Shown: piece after piece, positions 56,709 to 64,000 of the stretch | Layout: each line of letters starts with the position of its first letter | Position numbering within the stretch: position 1 is the first letter of the stretch | Origin: Vreelandella boliviensis LC1 | Lineage (GTDB): Bacteria; Pseudomonadota; Gammaproteobacteria; Pseudomonadales; Halomonadaceae | Direction: 5' to 3' | NCBI RefSeq assembly: GCF_000236035.1 | Contig: NZ_JH393260.1 | Location: 276,592 to 340,591, forward strand | Length of the DNA: 64,000 nt | Notes under the pieces: model-generated | What the model was told of the DNA's origin: nothing | The model's database searches: none | Seen by the model: only the letters and a program-made list of their open reading frames with translations | Translations under genes and position numbers: made by a program

Positions 56709-58838
56709 ATGCTTGATACAGCCCTCAAAAGCGAGATTCAAGACGCTTACCGTCGCGTGGTGGACACCCTTGAGCTGACCCCACGCTACGGCCAGCGCAT
56801 GATGATCGCCGAAATAGCCCGAACGCTGGGTAATATCGAGAGCGATGGCGAGGGTAAGCGAACCAGCGATACTCACGTCTGCGTACTTGAAGCGGGTACC
56901 GGTACGGGTAAAACGCTGGCCTATCTGATCGCCGCCTTGCCAATCGCTAAAGCGCGCGGCAAGCGGCTGATTATCTCGACGGCAACAGTCGCTCTTCAAG
57001 AGCAGGTGCTGAATCAAGACTTGCCATCACTGGCAAGCCACAGCGGTATCGCCTTTCGATATGCATTAGCCAAAGGGCGCGGACGCTATGTGTGCGTGGC
57101 GCGGCTGGATCAAGCACTGGAAGGCAGTGAGCCCAACCCCACGCTGTCGCTATTTGAGCAGTCGCTGCAAACCCAAAGCAGTGACTTCACCGTCATAGCC
57201 AGCGATATGGCCCAAGCCTATGGGCAGGGGGAGTGGGAAGGGGATCGTGATAACTGGCCCGAAGCGATTGAGGATGCCCACTGGCGCCGGCTAACGGTGG
57301 ATCATCGCCAGTGCACGGGGCGGCGCTGCGGGCACTTTGGTGCCTGCGCATTCTTTCGTTCGCGCCGTGAGCTTGAAAATGCTGACGTCATCGTCGCCAA
57401 TCACGATCTTGTGTTGGCTGATTTGGCCTTGGGCGGCGGTGCGATACTGCCCGACCCGGCGGACTGCATTTTTGTGTTTGACGAAGGTCACCACCTGCCG
57501 GAGAAGGCACTTTCCCACTTTGCCCACCGCTTTGCGGTGCACGGCTGTTTGCGCTGGCTGAAAACGCTGAAAAGCAGTTTAACCGACCTTCACCAGGGGT
57601 TGGCGGTTCAGCCCACGGTGTCTCGCCTGTTGGTGAGCTTGCCCGAACTGATCCATAATCTGGAACCCGCGCTGGGTGATGTGTTTAGCATGGGGCATCA
57701 ACTGGCCGGTCGACCAAATGGCTTGGCCGACGAAGAGGCCACCCATCAATCGCGTTTTGAGAAGGGCCAGGTGCCCGACGCATTGCGTGATCAGGCGCAG
57801 CAGCTACTGGTGATGTTCGCCTCGCTATCGCGCTGTTTGGAAAGTATCAGCGATATTCTGCGCGAGAGCCTTGATCCTGATAAGCAGACCGGCCTTGACC
57901 GAGAGCAGGCAGAGGCCTGGCTGCCGCTGGTGGCGCTGCTGCACGGGCGGGCGTTGGAGGCCCACGCGCTTTGGCAGGCGTTTAGCGAGCAGGATGTCGC
58001 CAATGAGGCGCCCAGCGCCCGCTGGATTACGCTAAGTCGCGTAACCGGTGAGCCGGAGATTGAATTTTCAGCCAGCCCGGTCTCTGCAGCGCATACCTTG
58101 GCCAAGCATTTATGGGGGCGCTGCCACGGCGCGGTGGTCACATCGGCGACCTTGACCGCGCTGGGGCGATTTGAGCGCCTTCAAGAACGAGCAGGCTTGG
58201 CGAATCGCTACCGCTATCAGGCGTTACCGAGCCCGTTTGATTACGCCAATGCAGTGCTTCGCGTGCCCAAAGAGGCCACTGACCCTGGTGACAGAGACGC
58301 CCACGAGCTAGCGATTGTCACTTTTGTATCGCAGCTGGCCGATAAAGAAGCAGCGCTAGTGCTGTTCTCTTCCCGTGCTCAACTGAGGGCGGTGGATAAA
58401 GCGTTGCCCGCGAGAGTGAAGGAGCGCGTGCTGGCCCAGGATGCGCTGCCTAAGCGCGAGCTTATCGAGCGGCATCGGGCGGCCGTTGATAAGGGTGACG
58501 GCAGTATTATCTTTGGCCTGGCAAGCTTCGCCGAGGGTATTGATCTTCCTGGCGACTATTTGACGCATGTGGTGATTACGCGGTTGCCCTTTGCGGTGCC
58601 AGATGACCCGGTGGGCGCTACGTTAGCGGAGTGGATAGAGAGCCAGGGCGGCAATGCCTTTATGCGCATTAGCGTGCCCGATGCGTCTATTAAGCTGGTG
58701 CAGGCCTGTGGTCGTTTGATTCGAAAGGAGAGCGACCGCGGGACGATCACAATACTGGATAAACGGGTGATCACCCGCCGTTACGGGCAAGCGTTGTTGG
58801 ATGCATTGCCGCCATTTCGACGTGAAATTAGCCGCTAG
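56709..58838 (+). CDS. dinG: ATP-dependent DNA helicase DinG
   Basis: Iron-sulfur superfamily 2 helicase that unwinds R-loops, D-loops and forked DNA. Walker A is EAGTGTGKT at residues 61-69; the cluster cysteines appear in RYVCVARL and CTGRRCGHFGACAFF; the DEAH-like box is FDEGHHLPE. The 709 residues match E. coli DinG (716). It starts 5 bp after rhlB. No LexA box is visible in that gap, so any SOS control would have to come from elsewhere. Confidence 0.95.
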   Translation: MLDTALKSEIQDAYRRVVDTLELTPRYGQRMMIAEIARTLGNIESDGEGKRTSDTHVCVLEAGTGTGKTLAYLIAALPIAKARGKRLIISTATVALQEQVLNQDLPSLASHSGIAFRYALAKGRGRYVCVARLDQALEGSEPNPTLSLFEQSLQTQSSDFTVIASDMAQAYGQGEWEGDRDNWPEAIEDAHWRRLTVDHRQCTGRRCGHFGACAFFRSRRELENADVIVANHDLVLADLALGGGAILPDPADCIFVFDEGHHLPEKALSHFAHRFAVHGCLRWLKTLKSSLTDLHQGLAVQPTVSRLLVSLPELIHNLEPALGDVFSMGHQLAGRPNGLADEEATHQSRFEKGQVPDALRDQAQQLLVMFASLSRCLESISDILRESLDPDKQTGLDREQAEAWLPLVALLHGRALEAHALWQAFSEQDVANEAPSARWITLSRVTGEPEIEFSASPVSAAHTLAKHLWGRCHGAVVTSATLTALGRFERLQERAGLANRYRYQALPSPFDYANAVLRVPKEATDPGDRDAHELAIVTFVSQLADKEAALVLFSSRAQLRAVDKALPARVKERVLAQDALPKRELIERHRAAVDKGDGSIIFGLASFAEGIDLPGDYLTHVVITRLPFAVPDDPVGATLAEWIESQGGNAFMRISVPDASIKLVQACGRLIRKESDRGTITILDKRVITRRYGQALLDALPPFRREISR

Positions 58839-58860
58839 CCGTTTATTTAGTGTTTTGGAA

Positions 58861-58890
58861 CGAAAAATCCCCGCCGAGGCGGGGATTATA
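58861..58890. terminator. Terminator between dinG and aroF
   Basis: ATCCCCGCC 58867-58875 pairs with GGCGGGGAT 58878-58886. Read toward aroF's end the T-run is good (ATTTTTCG); on the + strand it is weak (TATATAG). Confidence 0.85.
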
Positions 58891-58910
58891 TAGCTGCAAC
58901 GGCGCTGGTA

Positions 58911-59987
58911 TTACTTAGCGATGCGCTTGGCTAGCGTGGCGGCAAGTTTATCGTTCATGCGGTTAAACGTTTCCACCGTGGTGTCCCAGTCGATGCAGGC
59001 ATCGGTAATGGATACGCCATACTGCAGTTGGCTAAGATCTTGAGGCAGTTTTTGATTGCCCCAGCCAATATTGGATTCAACCATCAAGCCGATAATGGAG
59101 GTGTTGCCTTCCAAAATTTGGTTGGTGACGTTTTCCAGCACCAGCGGCTGTAGCGCGGCATCTTTGTTGGAGTTGGCGTGAGAGCAGTCGATCATGATGT
59201 TGGGCGATAGCTTGGCTTTCTCAAGCTCCTTTTCTGCTAGAGCAACGCTCACGCTGTCGTAGTTGGGCTTGCCGTTGCCGCCGCGCAGCACGACGTGGCC
59301 GTAGGCATTGCCGCGGGTGCGGATAATCGCTACCTGGCCCGCCTGGTTAATGCCCAGGAAGTTGTGTGGGCTGGCCACGGACTGGAGCGCATTGATCGCT
59401 ACGTCCAGGCTGCCGTCAGTGCCGTTTTTAAAGCCGACCGGGCAGGAGAGGCCTGAAGCCATTTCCCGGTGGGTCTGGGACTCGGTGGTACGGGCGCCAA
59501 TCGCTGACCAACTGATGCAGTCTTGCAGGTACTGGGGCGAGATGGGGTCGAGTGCTTCGGTAGCTAACGGTAAGCCCATTTCGGCCAGATCAACCAGCAG
59601 TTTGCGGGCGATATGCAGACCTTCATCGATCTCAAAGGAGTCGTTGAGGTGTGGGTCGTTGATCAGGCCTTTCCAGCCAACTGTTGTGCGCGGCTTTTCA
59701 AAATAGACGCGCATCACGATGTACAGGCTGTCGCTGACTTGATCAGCCAACGCACGAAGGCGGCGGGCGTAGTCGAGGGCGGCTTCTACATCGTGAATTG
59801 AACACGGCCCAACGACGACTAGCAGTCGCGGGTCGTTGCCATCCAGGATATTTTGAATGGTTTGACGACCTTCAATTACTGTACGCTCTGCCGCATCGGT
59901 TAACGGTACGGCGTTCTTGAGAGCTTCTGGCGTCGTGAGAACGTCTTGAGCGAGGACGTTAAGGTTATTAACCTGTTGTTCTGACAT
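58911..59987 (-). CDS. aroF: 3-deoxy-7-phosphoheptulonate synthase, AroF (tyrosine-sensitive) type
   Basis: First enzyme of the shikimate pathway, joining PEP and erythrose 4-phosphate. Hallmarks are VVGPCSIHD, RVYFEKPRTTVGWKGLINDP, SAIGARTTESQTHREMASGLS and DCSHANSNKD. Several stretches (GLPLATEALDP, GINQAGQVA, IGLMVESNI) match E. coli AroF better than AroG or AroH, suggesting tyrosine feedback; that is inference. The ATG at 59987 gives 358 residues. The frame stays open for 96 codons upstream through tandem repeats, but without family similarity. Confidence 0.93.
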   Translation of the reverse strand: MSEQQVNNLNVLAQDVLTTPEALKNAVPLTDAAERTVIEGRQTIQNILDGNDPRLLVVVGPCSIHDVEAALDYARRLRALADQVSDSLYIVMRVYFEKPRTTVGWKGLINDPHLNDSFEIDEGLHIARKLLVDLAEMGLPLATEALDPISPQYLQDCISWSAIGARTTESQTHREMASGLSCPVGFKNGTDGSLDVAINALQSVASPHNFLGINQAGQVAIIRTRGNAYGHVVLRGGNGKPNYDSVSVALAEKELEKAKLSPNIMIDCSHANSNKDAALQPLVLENVTNQILEGNTSIIGLMVESNIGWGNQKLPQDLSQLQYGVSITDACIDWDTTVETFNRMNDKLAATLAKRIAK

Positions 59988-60423
59988 CTTGCTACCTGTG
60001 CATGCGCTATTTGTGAAAAAAGTGAGGGGGCGATAAAAGTGGCTCCTACTATCGCTTGTCGAGCAGGTAAAAATCAATTGCTGTGGAACCATGGCAGCAT
60101 TAAAAGTGTCAGCCTCTGGGTTTTGCGAAAGGGGGTAAGCGCTTGAAGCGCTGCAAAGAACGCGTAACACTGGGTCTCTGTCGTTAAAACCCAGGTCGTT
60201 AAAACCCAGGTCGTTAAAACCTGGGTCGTTAAAGCTTAGGTCGTTAAAATTTAGTACCGTTATAAAATGCAGCAATATACTCGGGCGAAGTGTTCGCTCT
60301 TTTATTCACTCTATTATTAATCAATGCCCAAGGGACGCTATGCTGCTTGCTGTGAACGCCCACTTGTCAGGGCTAATAGGAATGGGGCTCGGCGCACGCC
60401 GTACGAGCTGGAGGAGCGTGTGA
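59988..60423. other. Divergent aroF-rpoE intergenic region
   Basis: 436 bp without a convincing gene. On the aroF side two overlapping hairpins are possible on the minus strand. GCGATA/TATCGC is at 60030-60035 and 60050-60055; AGTAGG with CCT and ACT, next to a run of six Ts (60016-60021), is mutually exclusive with it. Five 15-bp repeats occupy 60180-60254. A possible -35/-10 for aroF on the minus strand (TTGCTG, 16 bp, TAAATT) lies just beyond them. No canonical sigma-E promoter was found for rpoE; GAAGTG near 60288 with TCTAT 17 bp later is weak. Confidence 0.5.
60180..60254. repeat. Five 15-bp tandem repeats upstream of aroF
   Basis: Units start at 60180, 60195, 60210, 60225 and 60240. 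The first two are identical (GTCGTTAAAACCCAG); the others differ by two to three bases. Each keeps GTCGTTAAA. Confidence 0.92.
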
Positions 60424-61023
60424 ATGGGCACTCGGGAAACTGACCAACAGCTTGTTGAACGTGCCCAAAAAGGCGATACGCGCGCCTTCGATCTGCTGGT
60501 AAAAAAATACCAGCACAAAATTATCGGCCTGATTGGTCGTTACGTTCATGATCACTCTGAAGTTCAGGATGTGGCCCAGGAGGCATTTATCAAGGCGTAC
60601 CGCGCCTTAGGCAAGTTTCGCTCGGAAAGTGCGTTCTATACCTGGATGTATCGCATCGCGATTAACACGGCGAAAAATTATCTGGTCTCGCGGGGGAGGC
60701 GTCCGCCGGGAAGTGATTTGGATATTGTCGATGCTGAAATTATCGACCAAAGCGGACGACTGGCAGATTCAGAGTCACCAGAAGCTGCGATTGCCAGAGA
60801 CCAGCTCGAAGCTGCGGTTTACCAAGCGATCGACAACTTGCCCGATGATCTGCGCACAGCAATTACCCTACGCGAGCTGGATGGCCTGGCTTACGAAGAT
60901 ATTGCTCAGGTCATGCAGTGCCCGGTGGGCACGGTTCGTTCGCGAATTTTCCGCGCTCGCGAGGCGGTTGATGAACATATCCGCCCATTAGTATCCACGG
61001 CGCGGAACAGTCGCGATGAGTAG
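60424..61023 (+). CDS. rpoE: RNA polymerase sigma factor RpoE (AlgU/SigE)
   Basis: ECF sigma factor for envelope stress. Region 2 contains DVAQEAFIKAYRALGKFR and FYTWMYRIAINTAKNYL; region 4 contains DGLAYEDIAQVMQCPVGTVRSRIFRARE. The 199 residues closely resemble RpoE/AlgU. GGAGGAG lies 8 bases before the ATG. Its regulators rseA, rseB and rseC follow, but only after an unusually long 311-bp gap. Confidence 0.96.
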   Translation: MGTRETDQQLVERAQKGDTRAFDLLVKKYQHKIIGLIGRYVHDHSEVQDVAQEAFIKAYRALGKFRSESAFYTWMYRIAINTAKNYLVSRGRRPPGSDLDIVDAEIIDQSGRLADSESPEAAIARDQLEAAVYQAIDNLPDDLRTAITLRELDGLAYEDIAQVMQCPVGTVRSRIFRAREAVDEHIRPLVSTARNSRDE

Positions 61024-61066
61024 TGGTCAATAGAGAGAGCGCAATATGATCGCCAAAGAATACCAA

Positions 61067-61095
61067 CAAAAAAAATAAAGGTTTTATTTTTTTTG
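61067..61095. terminator. A/T-only perfect hairpin after rpoE
   Basis: A 13-bp arm (C, eight As, TAAA) pairs with its mirror ending in eight Ts and G, around a GGT loop. It could weaken read-through from rpoE to rseA, but lacks the usual GC stem. Confidence 0.35.
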
Positions 61096-61096
61096 T

Positions 61097-61124
61097 GAAC
61101 TGTCTGGCATGTAAGGCGTCATAA
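61097..61124 (+). promoter_or_regulatory. Candidate sigma-E promoter before rseA
   Basis: GAACTG at 61097-61102, a 16-bp spacer and TCATAA at 61119-61124 match the sigma-E consensus (GAACTT, 16, TCNNA) with one -35 mismatch. Confidence 0.5.
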
Positions 61125-61202
61125 AACGTGACTATCCTTGGTGAGCACGTTCGATGTGTCATTCTGTGATATATCAATTTACAAAGCGTCATGAGCTTAG
61201 CA

Positions 61203-61242
61203 TTGCAAGCTAATTAGATTTGCTAATTTGATTAGCTTGCAA
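61203..61242. repeat. Perfect 12-bp inverted repeat before rseA
   Basis: TTGCAAGCTAAT at 61203-61214 pairs with ATTAGCTTGCAA at 61231-61242, loop of 16 bases. An alternative inner pairing, AATTAG 61212-61217 with CTAATT 61223-61228, excludes part of it. It is followed by AGGAG. Confidence 0.85.
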
Positions 61243-61334
61243 AGGAGACTTGGCCTTGGAAGTCGTCGGAGTGATGGTGCATATTATTAACCATCATCCC
61301 AGTACTTCTTTTAAACAGTGTGAGGGTGTGAAGT

Positions 61335-62063
61335 ATGAGTCAAAACACACGGGAATCACTTTCGGTGTTAATGGATGGCGAGAGTGATGAGCTTGAGCTT
61401 CGCCGAGTGTTGAAGGCACTGCCAAATGATGAAGATGCCGCAGATACATGGCGCCGCTATCATCTTGCCCGCAGCATGATACAGCGCGAGCAAAGCGTAG
61501 ATGTAAGCGTTGATCTTTCTGCTGGCATTATGGCCCGTTTGCGCGAAGAACCTGCTCCAGTGATGCAAGATGCAGGGCCTGTTGCTCACCGTGCGGGTGG
61601 TATTTCGTTCGCCCGAGGTGCTGGGGTTGCCGCTGCAGTTTCACTAATGGTAATCACAGGCGTTCAGTTCTTTGGCAATGACTCATCTGTTCGCCAAGGC
61701 AGCAACGATATTGCGACGGCTGCGTCCGGTGCTAATGGCGCTATCCAAGTGCAGCCCGTTAGCGTGGCCTCTCAGTCGGCAGTAGCTACACGTGCTGACA
61801 TGCCCATGTTTGAACCTACGCCGTTTCGGCTTAGCGGCCAGTCGGGTCAGGGCGGTTTAATGAATATTAGTGAAGCTGGCTTTTCAGTCCAGACGCCTCA
61901 GGGGGTGACTGCTTCCCAAGGTACTTACATTGACATCGATCAGATTGGCTTATTGCAGTCTTATTTAGAGCAACATACCCAGAGTGCCGCTTACGGCAGT
62001 GGTGACAGTTGGATGCCGCTGATGCGCTCATCGGCAGTTACAGAGCCATTAGGCCAGCGCTAA
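61335..62063 (+). CDS. rseA: Anti-sigma-E factor RseA (MucA)
   Basis: Inner-membrane protein that holds RpoE inactive. The cytoplasmic N-terminal domain has ESLSVLMDGESDELELRRVL and WRRYHLARSMI, the RpoE-binding part; one membrane helix lies at residues 96-114 (VAAAVSLMVITGVQFFG); the rest is periplasmic and would be cut by DegS and bound by RseB. The 242 residues are slightly longer than E. coli RseA (216). Confidence 0.93.
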   Translation: MSQNTRESLSVLMDGESDELELRRVLKALPNDEDAADTWRRYHLARSMIQREQSVDVSVDLSAGIMARLREEPAPVMQDAGPVAHRAGGISFARGAGVAAAVSLMVITGVQFFGNDSSVRQGSNDIATAASGANGAIQVQPVSVASQSAVATRADMPMFEPTPFRLSGQSGQGGLMNISEAGFSVQTPQGVTASQGTYIDIDQIGLLQSYLEQHTQSAAYGSGDSWMPLMRSSAVTEPLGQR

Positions 62064-62116
62064 ACCGAATGTCGTTCTTTTCTGATGATGCATTAGGTAA
62101 GTAGGGAGTGCGCAAC

Positions 62117-63130
62117 ATGGTGGGACCCCGGCGAACTAAGCGCGCATGGGTGCTGGCGGTGGTAGTTGGTACGCTCTCATTTCAAGTGCAGTCAGAAAAC
62201 ACTAATAGCCCTAAAGGCAGTCATGCAGGCTACGAGTGTGCGGGGGAATCCGAAACGACGCCTAGCAGTGCAACGCAGTGGCTCGAGCGCAGTTTGTGGG
62301 CCAGCCACTGTTATGCCTTTCAAGCTAGGGCGGTGGCTATTGATAATGTCGATGTTCGCACGCTAGCACTATCACACCGTATTCAGGATGGTATTCGGCA
62401 GCAGGTTGTGCAGTATTTAGATGGCCCATCTGTCAGCATTGAGCGTCGCTCGCCGGTAGGTAGGTTGGCCTGGACCCAAGAGCACAGCAACGGTGAGTTA
62501 CCCTCACCCGCAAGCTGGGCGGCTCATCTCGAGAAGTATTACGCTATTGAGCTTGAGGATAATGCCCGGGTAGCTGGTCGCGACGCCGTTAAACTTATTT
62601 TTGAGCCCCTCGACCAATGGCGTTTTTCTCGTGAATGGTGGCTAGACCGAGATACCGGTTTGCTGCTTAAGCATGTACTCAGTGATCAGCAGGATAGGAT
62701 CATTGAAACCTTCCAAATTACCCAGCTTCAGTCGCCTCAAAAGTATACCGGTAGGGTGCGAGAGAGCACGCCCAGCGTTATTCTTAATACTCCTTGGCAC
62801 ACTACTTGGCTTCCCGATGGTTTTGTAGCGCAGCCGGTTACTTTCTCTGGCGATGATGTGCACCAACGTGTTTACAGCGATGGCTTGGCCACCGTGAGTA
62901 TCTTTGTGGATCCCCTCGCGTCTGAAGAAACGACTGTCTTGCAGGAAGGTGTTAAGCAGTTGGGCGTGTCGGCCGTGGCCATTGAACACGCCATCACCGC
63001 TGAAGGGCGCTGGCAGCTGGTGGCGATTGGTGAGCTGCCAGTGTCAACGCTGCAGCGTATTGTTAGCTCAATTTCTTTCGACTTGGTTGAAGGCCACGTT
63101 CTTGAGAGTGGCGATGAGGTTGAGCAGTAG
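62117..63130 (+). CDS. rseB: Sigma-E regulatory protein RseB (MucB)
   Basis: Periplasmic protein that binds RseA and shields it until lipid or lipopolysaccharide signals arrive. The N-terminus contains a basic stretch and a short hydrophobic signal (WVLAVVVGTLSFQVQS). The MucB/RseB domain shows QWLERSLWASHCYAF and WRFSREWWLDRDTGLLLKHVL. The ATG at 62117 has GGGAG 8 bases upstream, better than the GTG at 62108. The 337 residues are typical. Confidence 0.92.
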   Translation: MVGPRRTKRAWVLAVVVGTLSFQVQSENTNSPKGSHAGYECAGESETTPSSATQWLERSLWASHCYAFQARAVAIDNVDVRTLALSHRIQDGIRQQVVQYLDGPSVSIERRSPVGRLAWTQEHSNGELPSPASWAAHLEKYYAIELEDNARVAGRDAVKLIFEPLDQWRFSREWWLDRDTGLLLKHVLSDQQDRIIETFQITQLQSPQKYTGRVRESTPSVILNTPWHTTWLPDGFVAQPVTFSGDDVHQRVYSDGLATVSIFVDPLASEETTVLQEGVKQLGVSAVAIEHAITAEGRWQLVAIGELPVSTLQRIVSSISFDLVEGHVLESGDEVEQ

Positions 63131-63162
63131 TGTTAGACATTTGTGCATGACAGGACAAATAA

Positions 63163-63630
63163 ATGATGACCTCCACTCCCGGTAGCTCCTTGCTTGGTAA
63201 TCCACTACTTCGCTCTGGCAAGGTTGTCGACCATGTCCAGCAGGGGCTTATCGTAGAAGTTTCAGCCCAACAGGGCTGCGAGCAGTGTGCTCAGGGGCGA
63301 GGGTGCGGGGTCGGGTTGTTGGCGCGCTCGCGCAGCCAGCGAATTGCTGTAGCGCTTCCCCCCAAAACGCATAGCGCTGAGCGAAACTACCCGCTAGGAA
63401 GCCAAGTCACTATTAGCCTGCCGCGCGCCTCTGTCACGCTGCTGGCTTTTTTTGTTTATGGGCTGCCACTGCTGCTTGCGATTTTGCTATCCGGCACTGT
63501 CTCTCTCGTCAGTAACAGGATTTGGCTGGCACCCATGGTCTTTTTTATCACCCTGATGGTCGGTGCCCTAAGTATTAAATATCTAATGCGCGGGCGAGGG
63601 GAACGCTTTCGCCCACGCTTGGTCAATTAG
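63163..63630 (+). CDS. rseC: RseC/MucC-family membrane protein
   Basis: A 155-residue protein with a cysteine cluster (GCEQCAQGRGCGVG) in the N-terminal part and two membrane segments in the C-terminal half (LLAFFVYGLPLLLAILLSG and WLAPMVFFITLMVGALS). RseC acts as a minor positive modulator of sigma-E in E. coli and relates to SoxR reduction elsewhere. The ATG may be either of two in tandem at 63163 and 63166. The order rpoE-rseA-rseB-rseC is complete. Confidence 0.93.
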   Translation: MMTSTPGSSLLGNPLLRSGKVVDHVQQGLIVEVSAQQGCEQCAQGRGCGVGLLARSRSQRIAVALPPKTHSAERNYPLGSQVTISLPRASVTLLAFFVYGLPLLLAILLSGTVSLVSNRIWLAPMVFFITLMVGALSIKYLMRGRGERFRPRLVN

Positions 63631-63699
63631 TTCTCCGGCATCTCGCTATGAGTTGTTAATCTGCCCTTGATTACTATCACATTAAGTAGGAGCTCTTGC

Positions 63700-64000
63700 A
63701 TGAAGCGCTTGATTCTCCCTTCCACGCTATGGGTCTGCGTGGTGGCATTGCTAACGTTTGGCCAAGCCGCCAGCGCACAGGGTTTGCCTGATTTCACCGA
63801 GTTGGTAGAAAAAGCCGCCCCTGGGGTAGTGAATATCTCGACTAGTAGAACGGTTCAGCGCAGCAGTGCGCCGGGTTTTGGCGGGTTCGGTGGTCAGGAA
63901 ATCCCAGAGATTTTCCGTCACTTCTTTGGAGATAGCTTTCCAGCACCCCCCAGTAATGGTCAGGGGCGAACGGAAGAGAGTCAGTCATTAGGCTCGGGGT
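63700..64000 (+). CDS. DegP/MucD-family periplasmic serine protease (truncated by window end)
   Basis: The first 100 residues only; the gene runs off the end. A signal peptide (MKRLILPSTLWVCVVALLTF, cut near ASA) is followed by DFTELVEKAAPGVVNISTSRTV, a Gly-rich linker, FRHFFGD and SLGSG, the start of the HtrA protease domain. TAGGAG is 8 bases upstream. In Pseudomonas mucD ends the algU operon at this place. The catalytic triad and PDZ domains are beyond the window. Confidence 0.93.
   Translation, partial: MKRLILPSTLWVCVVALLTFGQAASAQGLPDFTELVEKAAPGVVNISTSRTVQRSSAPGFGGFGGQEIPEIFRHFFGDSFPAPPSNGQGRTEESQSLGSG

Larger units (their letters stand above)
61024..61334. other. rpoE-rseA intergenic region with hairpins and small ORF
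   Basis: 311 bp where related bacteria have only a few dozen. It contains an A/T-only inverted repeat (13 bp, 61067-61095), a sigma-E-like promoter (61097-61124), and a perfect 12-bp inverted repeat (61203-61242). A TTG at 61256 with AGGAG 8 bases upstream opens a 43-codon frame that runs into rseA in another frame; no evidence that it is a gene. Confidence 0.6.

Noticed and set aside
60180..60254. CRISPR array
   Set aside because: Units are 15 bp and directly adjacent, without spacers, and no cas gene is present.
59988..60275. N-terminal extension of DAHP synthase with Phe-Asn-Asp repeats
   Set aside because: The frame is open through the 15-bp repeats, but there is no ATG or ribosome site upstream, and the family begins at MSEQQ. 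A Phe-type leader peptide was also considered; no proper start was found.

Overview
The window is chromosomal DNA from a gammaproteobacterium, most likely a member of the Halomonadaceae (Halomonas or a close relative). This is judged from protein content and gene order, which run close to Pseudomonas in the lpxK-to-tatD block, and from moderate-to-high GC. It looks like core chromosome: no tRNA, rRNA, IS element, prophage or CRISPR array was seen. One small toxin-antitoxin pair is the only clearly accessory item.

Layout. 30-5122 (+): secA, argJ and a Nudix-ThiE fusion. 5216-7278 (-): the agmatine-to-putrescine genes aguA and aguB. 7458-16855 (+, with one reversed DUF2062 gene): envelope biogenesis, with a Lol permease and lolD, comEC, msbA, lpxK, a Trm112-like protein, kdsB and a low-molecular-weight phosphatase, followed by murB. 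rne lies reversed at 17980-21351 and is divergent from rluC. Then come a HAD phosphatase, sppA and a reversed maf gene. 25766-36141 (+) is the lipid/division block: a 21-codon leader ORF, yceD, rpmF, plsX, fabD, fabG, acpP, fabF, pabC, mltG, tmk, holB, pilZ and tatD. DUF1285 and a UvrD-like helicase follow.

39034-42936 holds the electron-transfer flavoprotein system: ETF-quinone oxidoreductase reversed, and etfBA forward. 43154-47873 holds a Mn-type superoxide dismutase and the class Ib ribonucleotide reductase operon nrdHIEF. A Nudix gene and a reversed ParE/RelE-type toxin-antitoxin pair come next. 49178-54164 is a six-gene TonB2-type energy-transducing operon (DUF3450, TtpC-like, ExbB, ExbD, TonB, TPR) preceded by a good Fur-box match. 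After that come xthA and a small basic protein (reversed), an RhlB-type RNA helicase, dinG, and a reversed aroF-type DAHP synthase. The window closes with the envelope-stress locus rpoE, rseA, rseB, rseC and the truncated start of a DegP/MucD protease.

How it fits together. Three themes dominate: building the envelope (lipoprotein export, lipid A, Kdo, murein, fatty acids, protein secretion), watching over it (sigma-E and its Rse regulators, DegP, SppA), and coping with iron shortage or oxidation (Mn-SOD, class Ib RNR with NrdI, Fur-box TonB system).

The least expected signals lie between genes. They are a 21-codon ORF with a strong ribosome site whose stop overlaps the yceD start; a 311-bp rpoE-rseA gap with hairpins and a sigma-E-like promoter; a structured rne leader; and many 13-17-bp tandem duplications at gene edges, including five 15-bp copies before aroF and five inside the start of maf. 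All functions are assigned by recognising protein families by eye; no database search was run.
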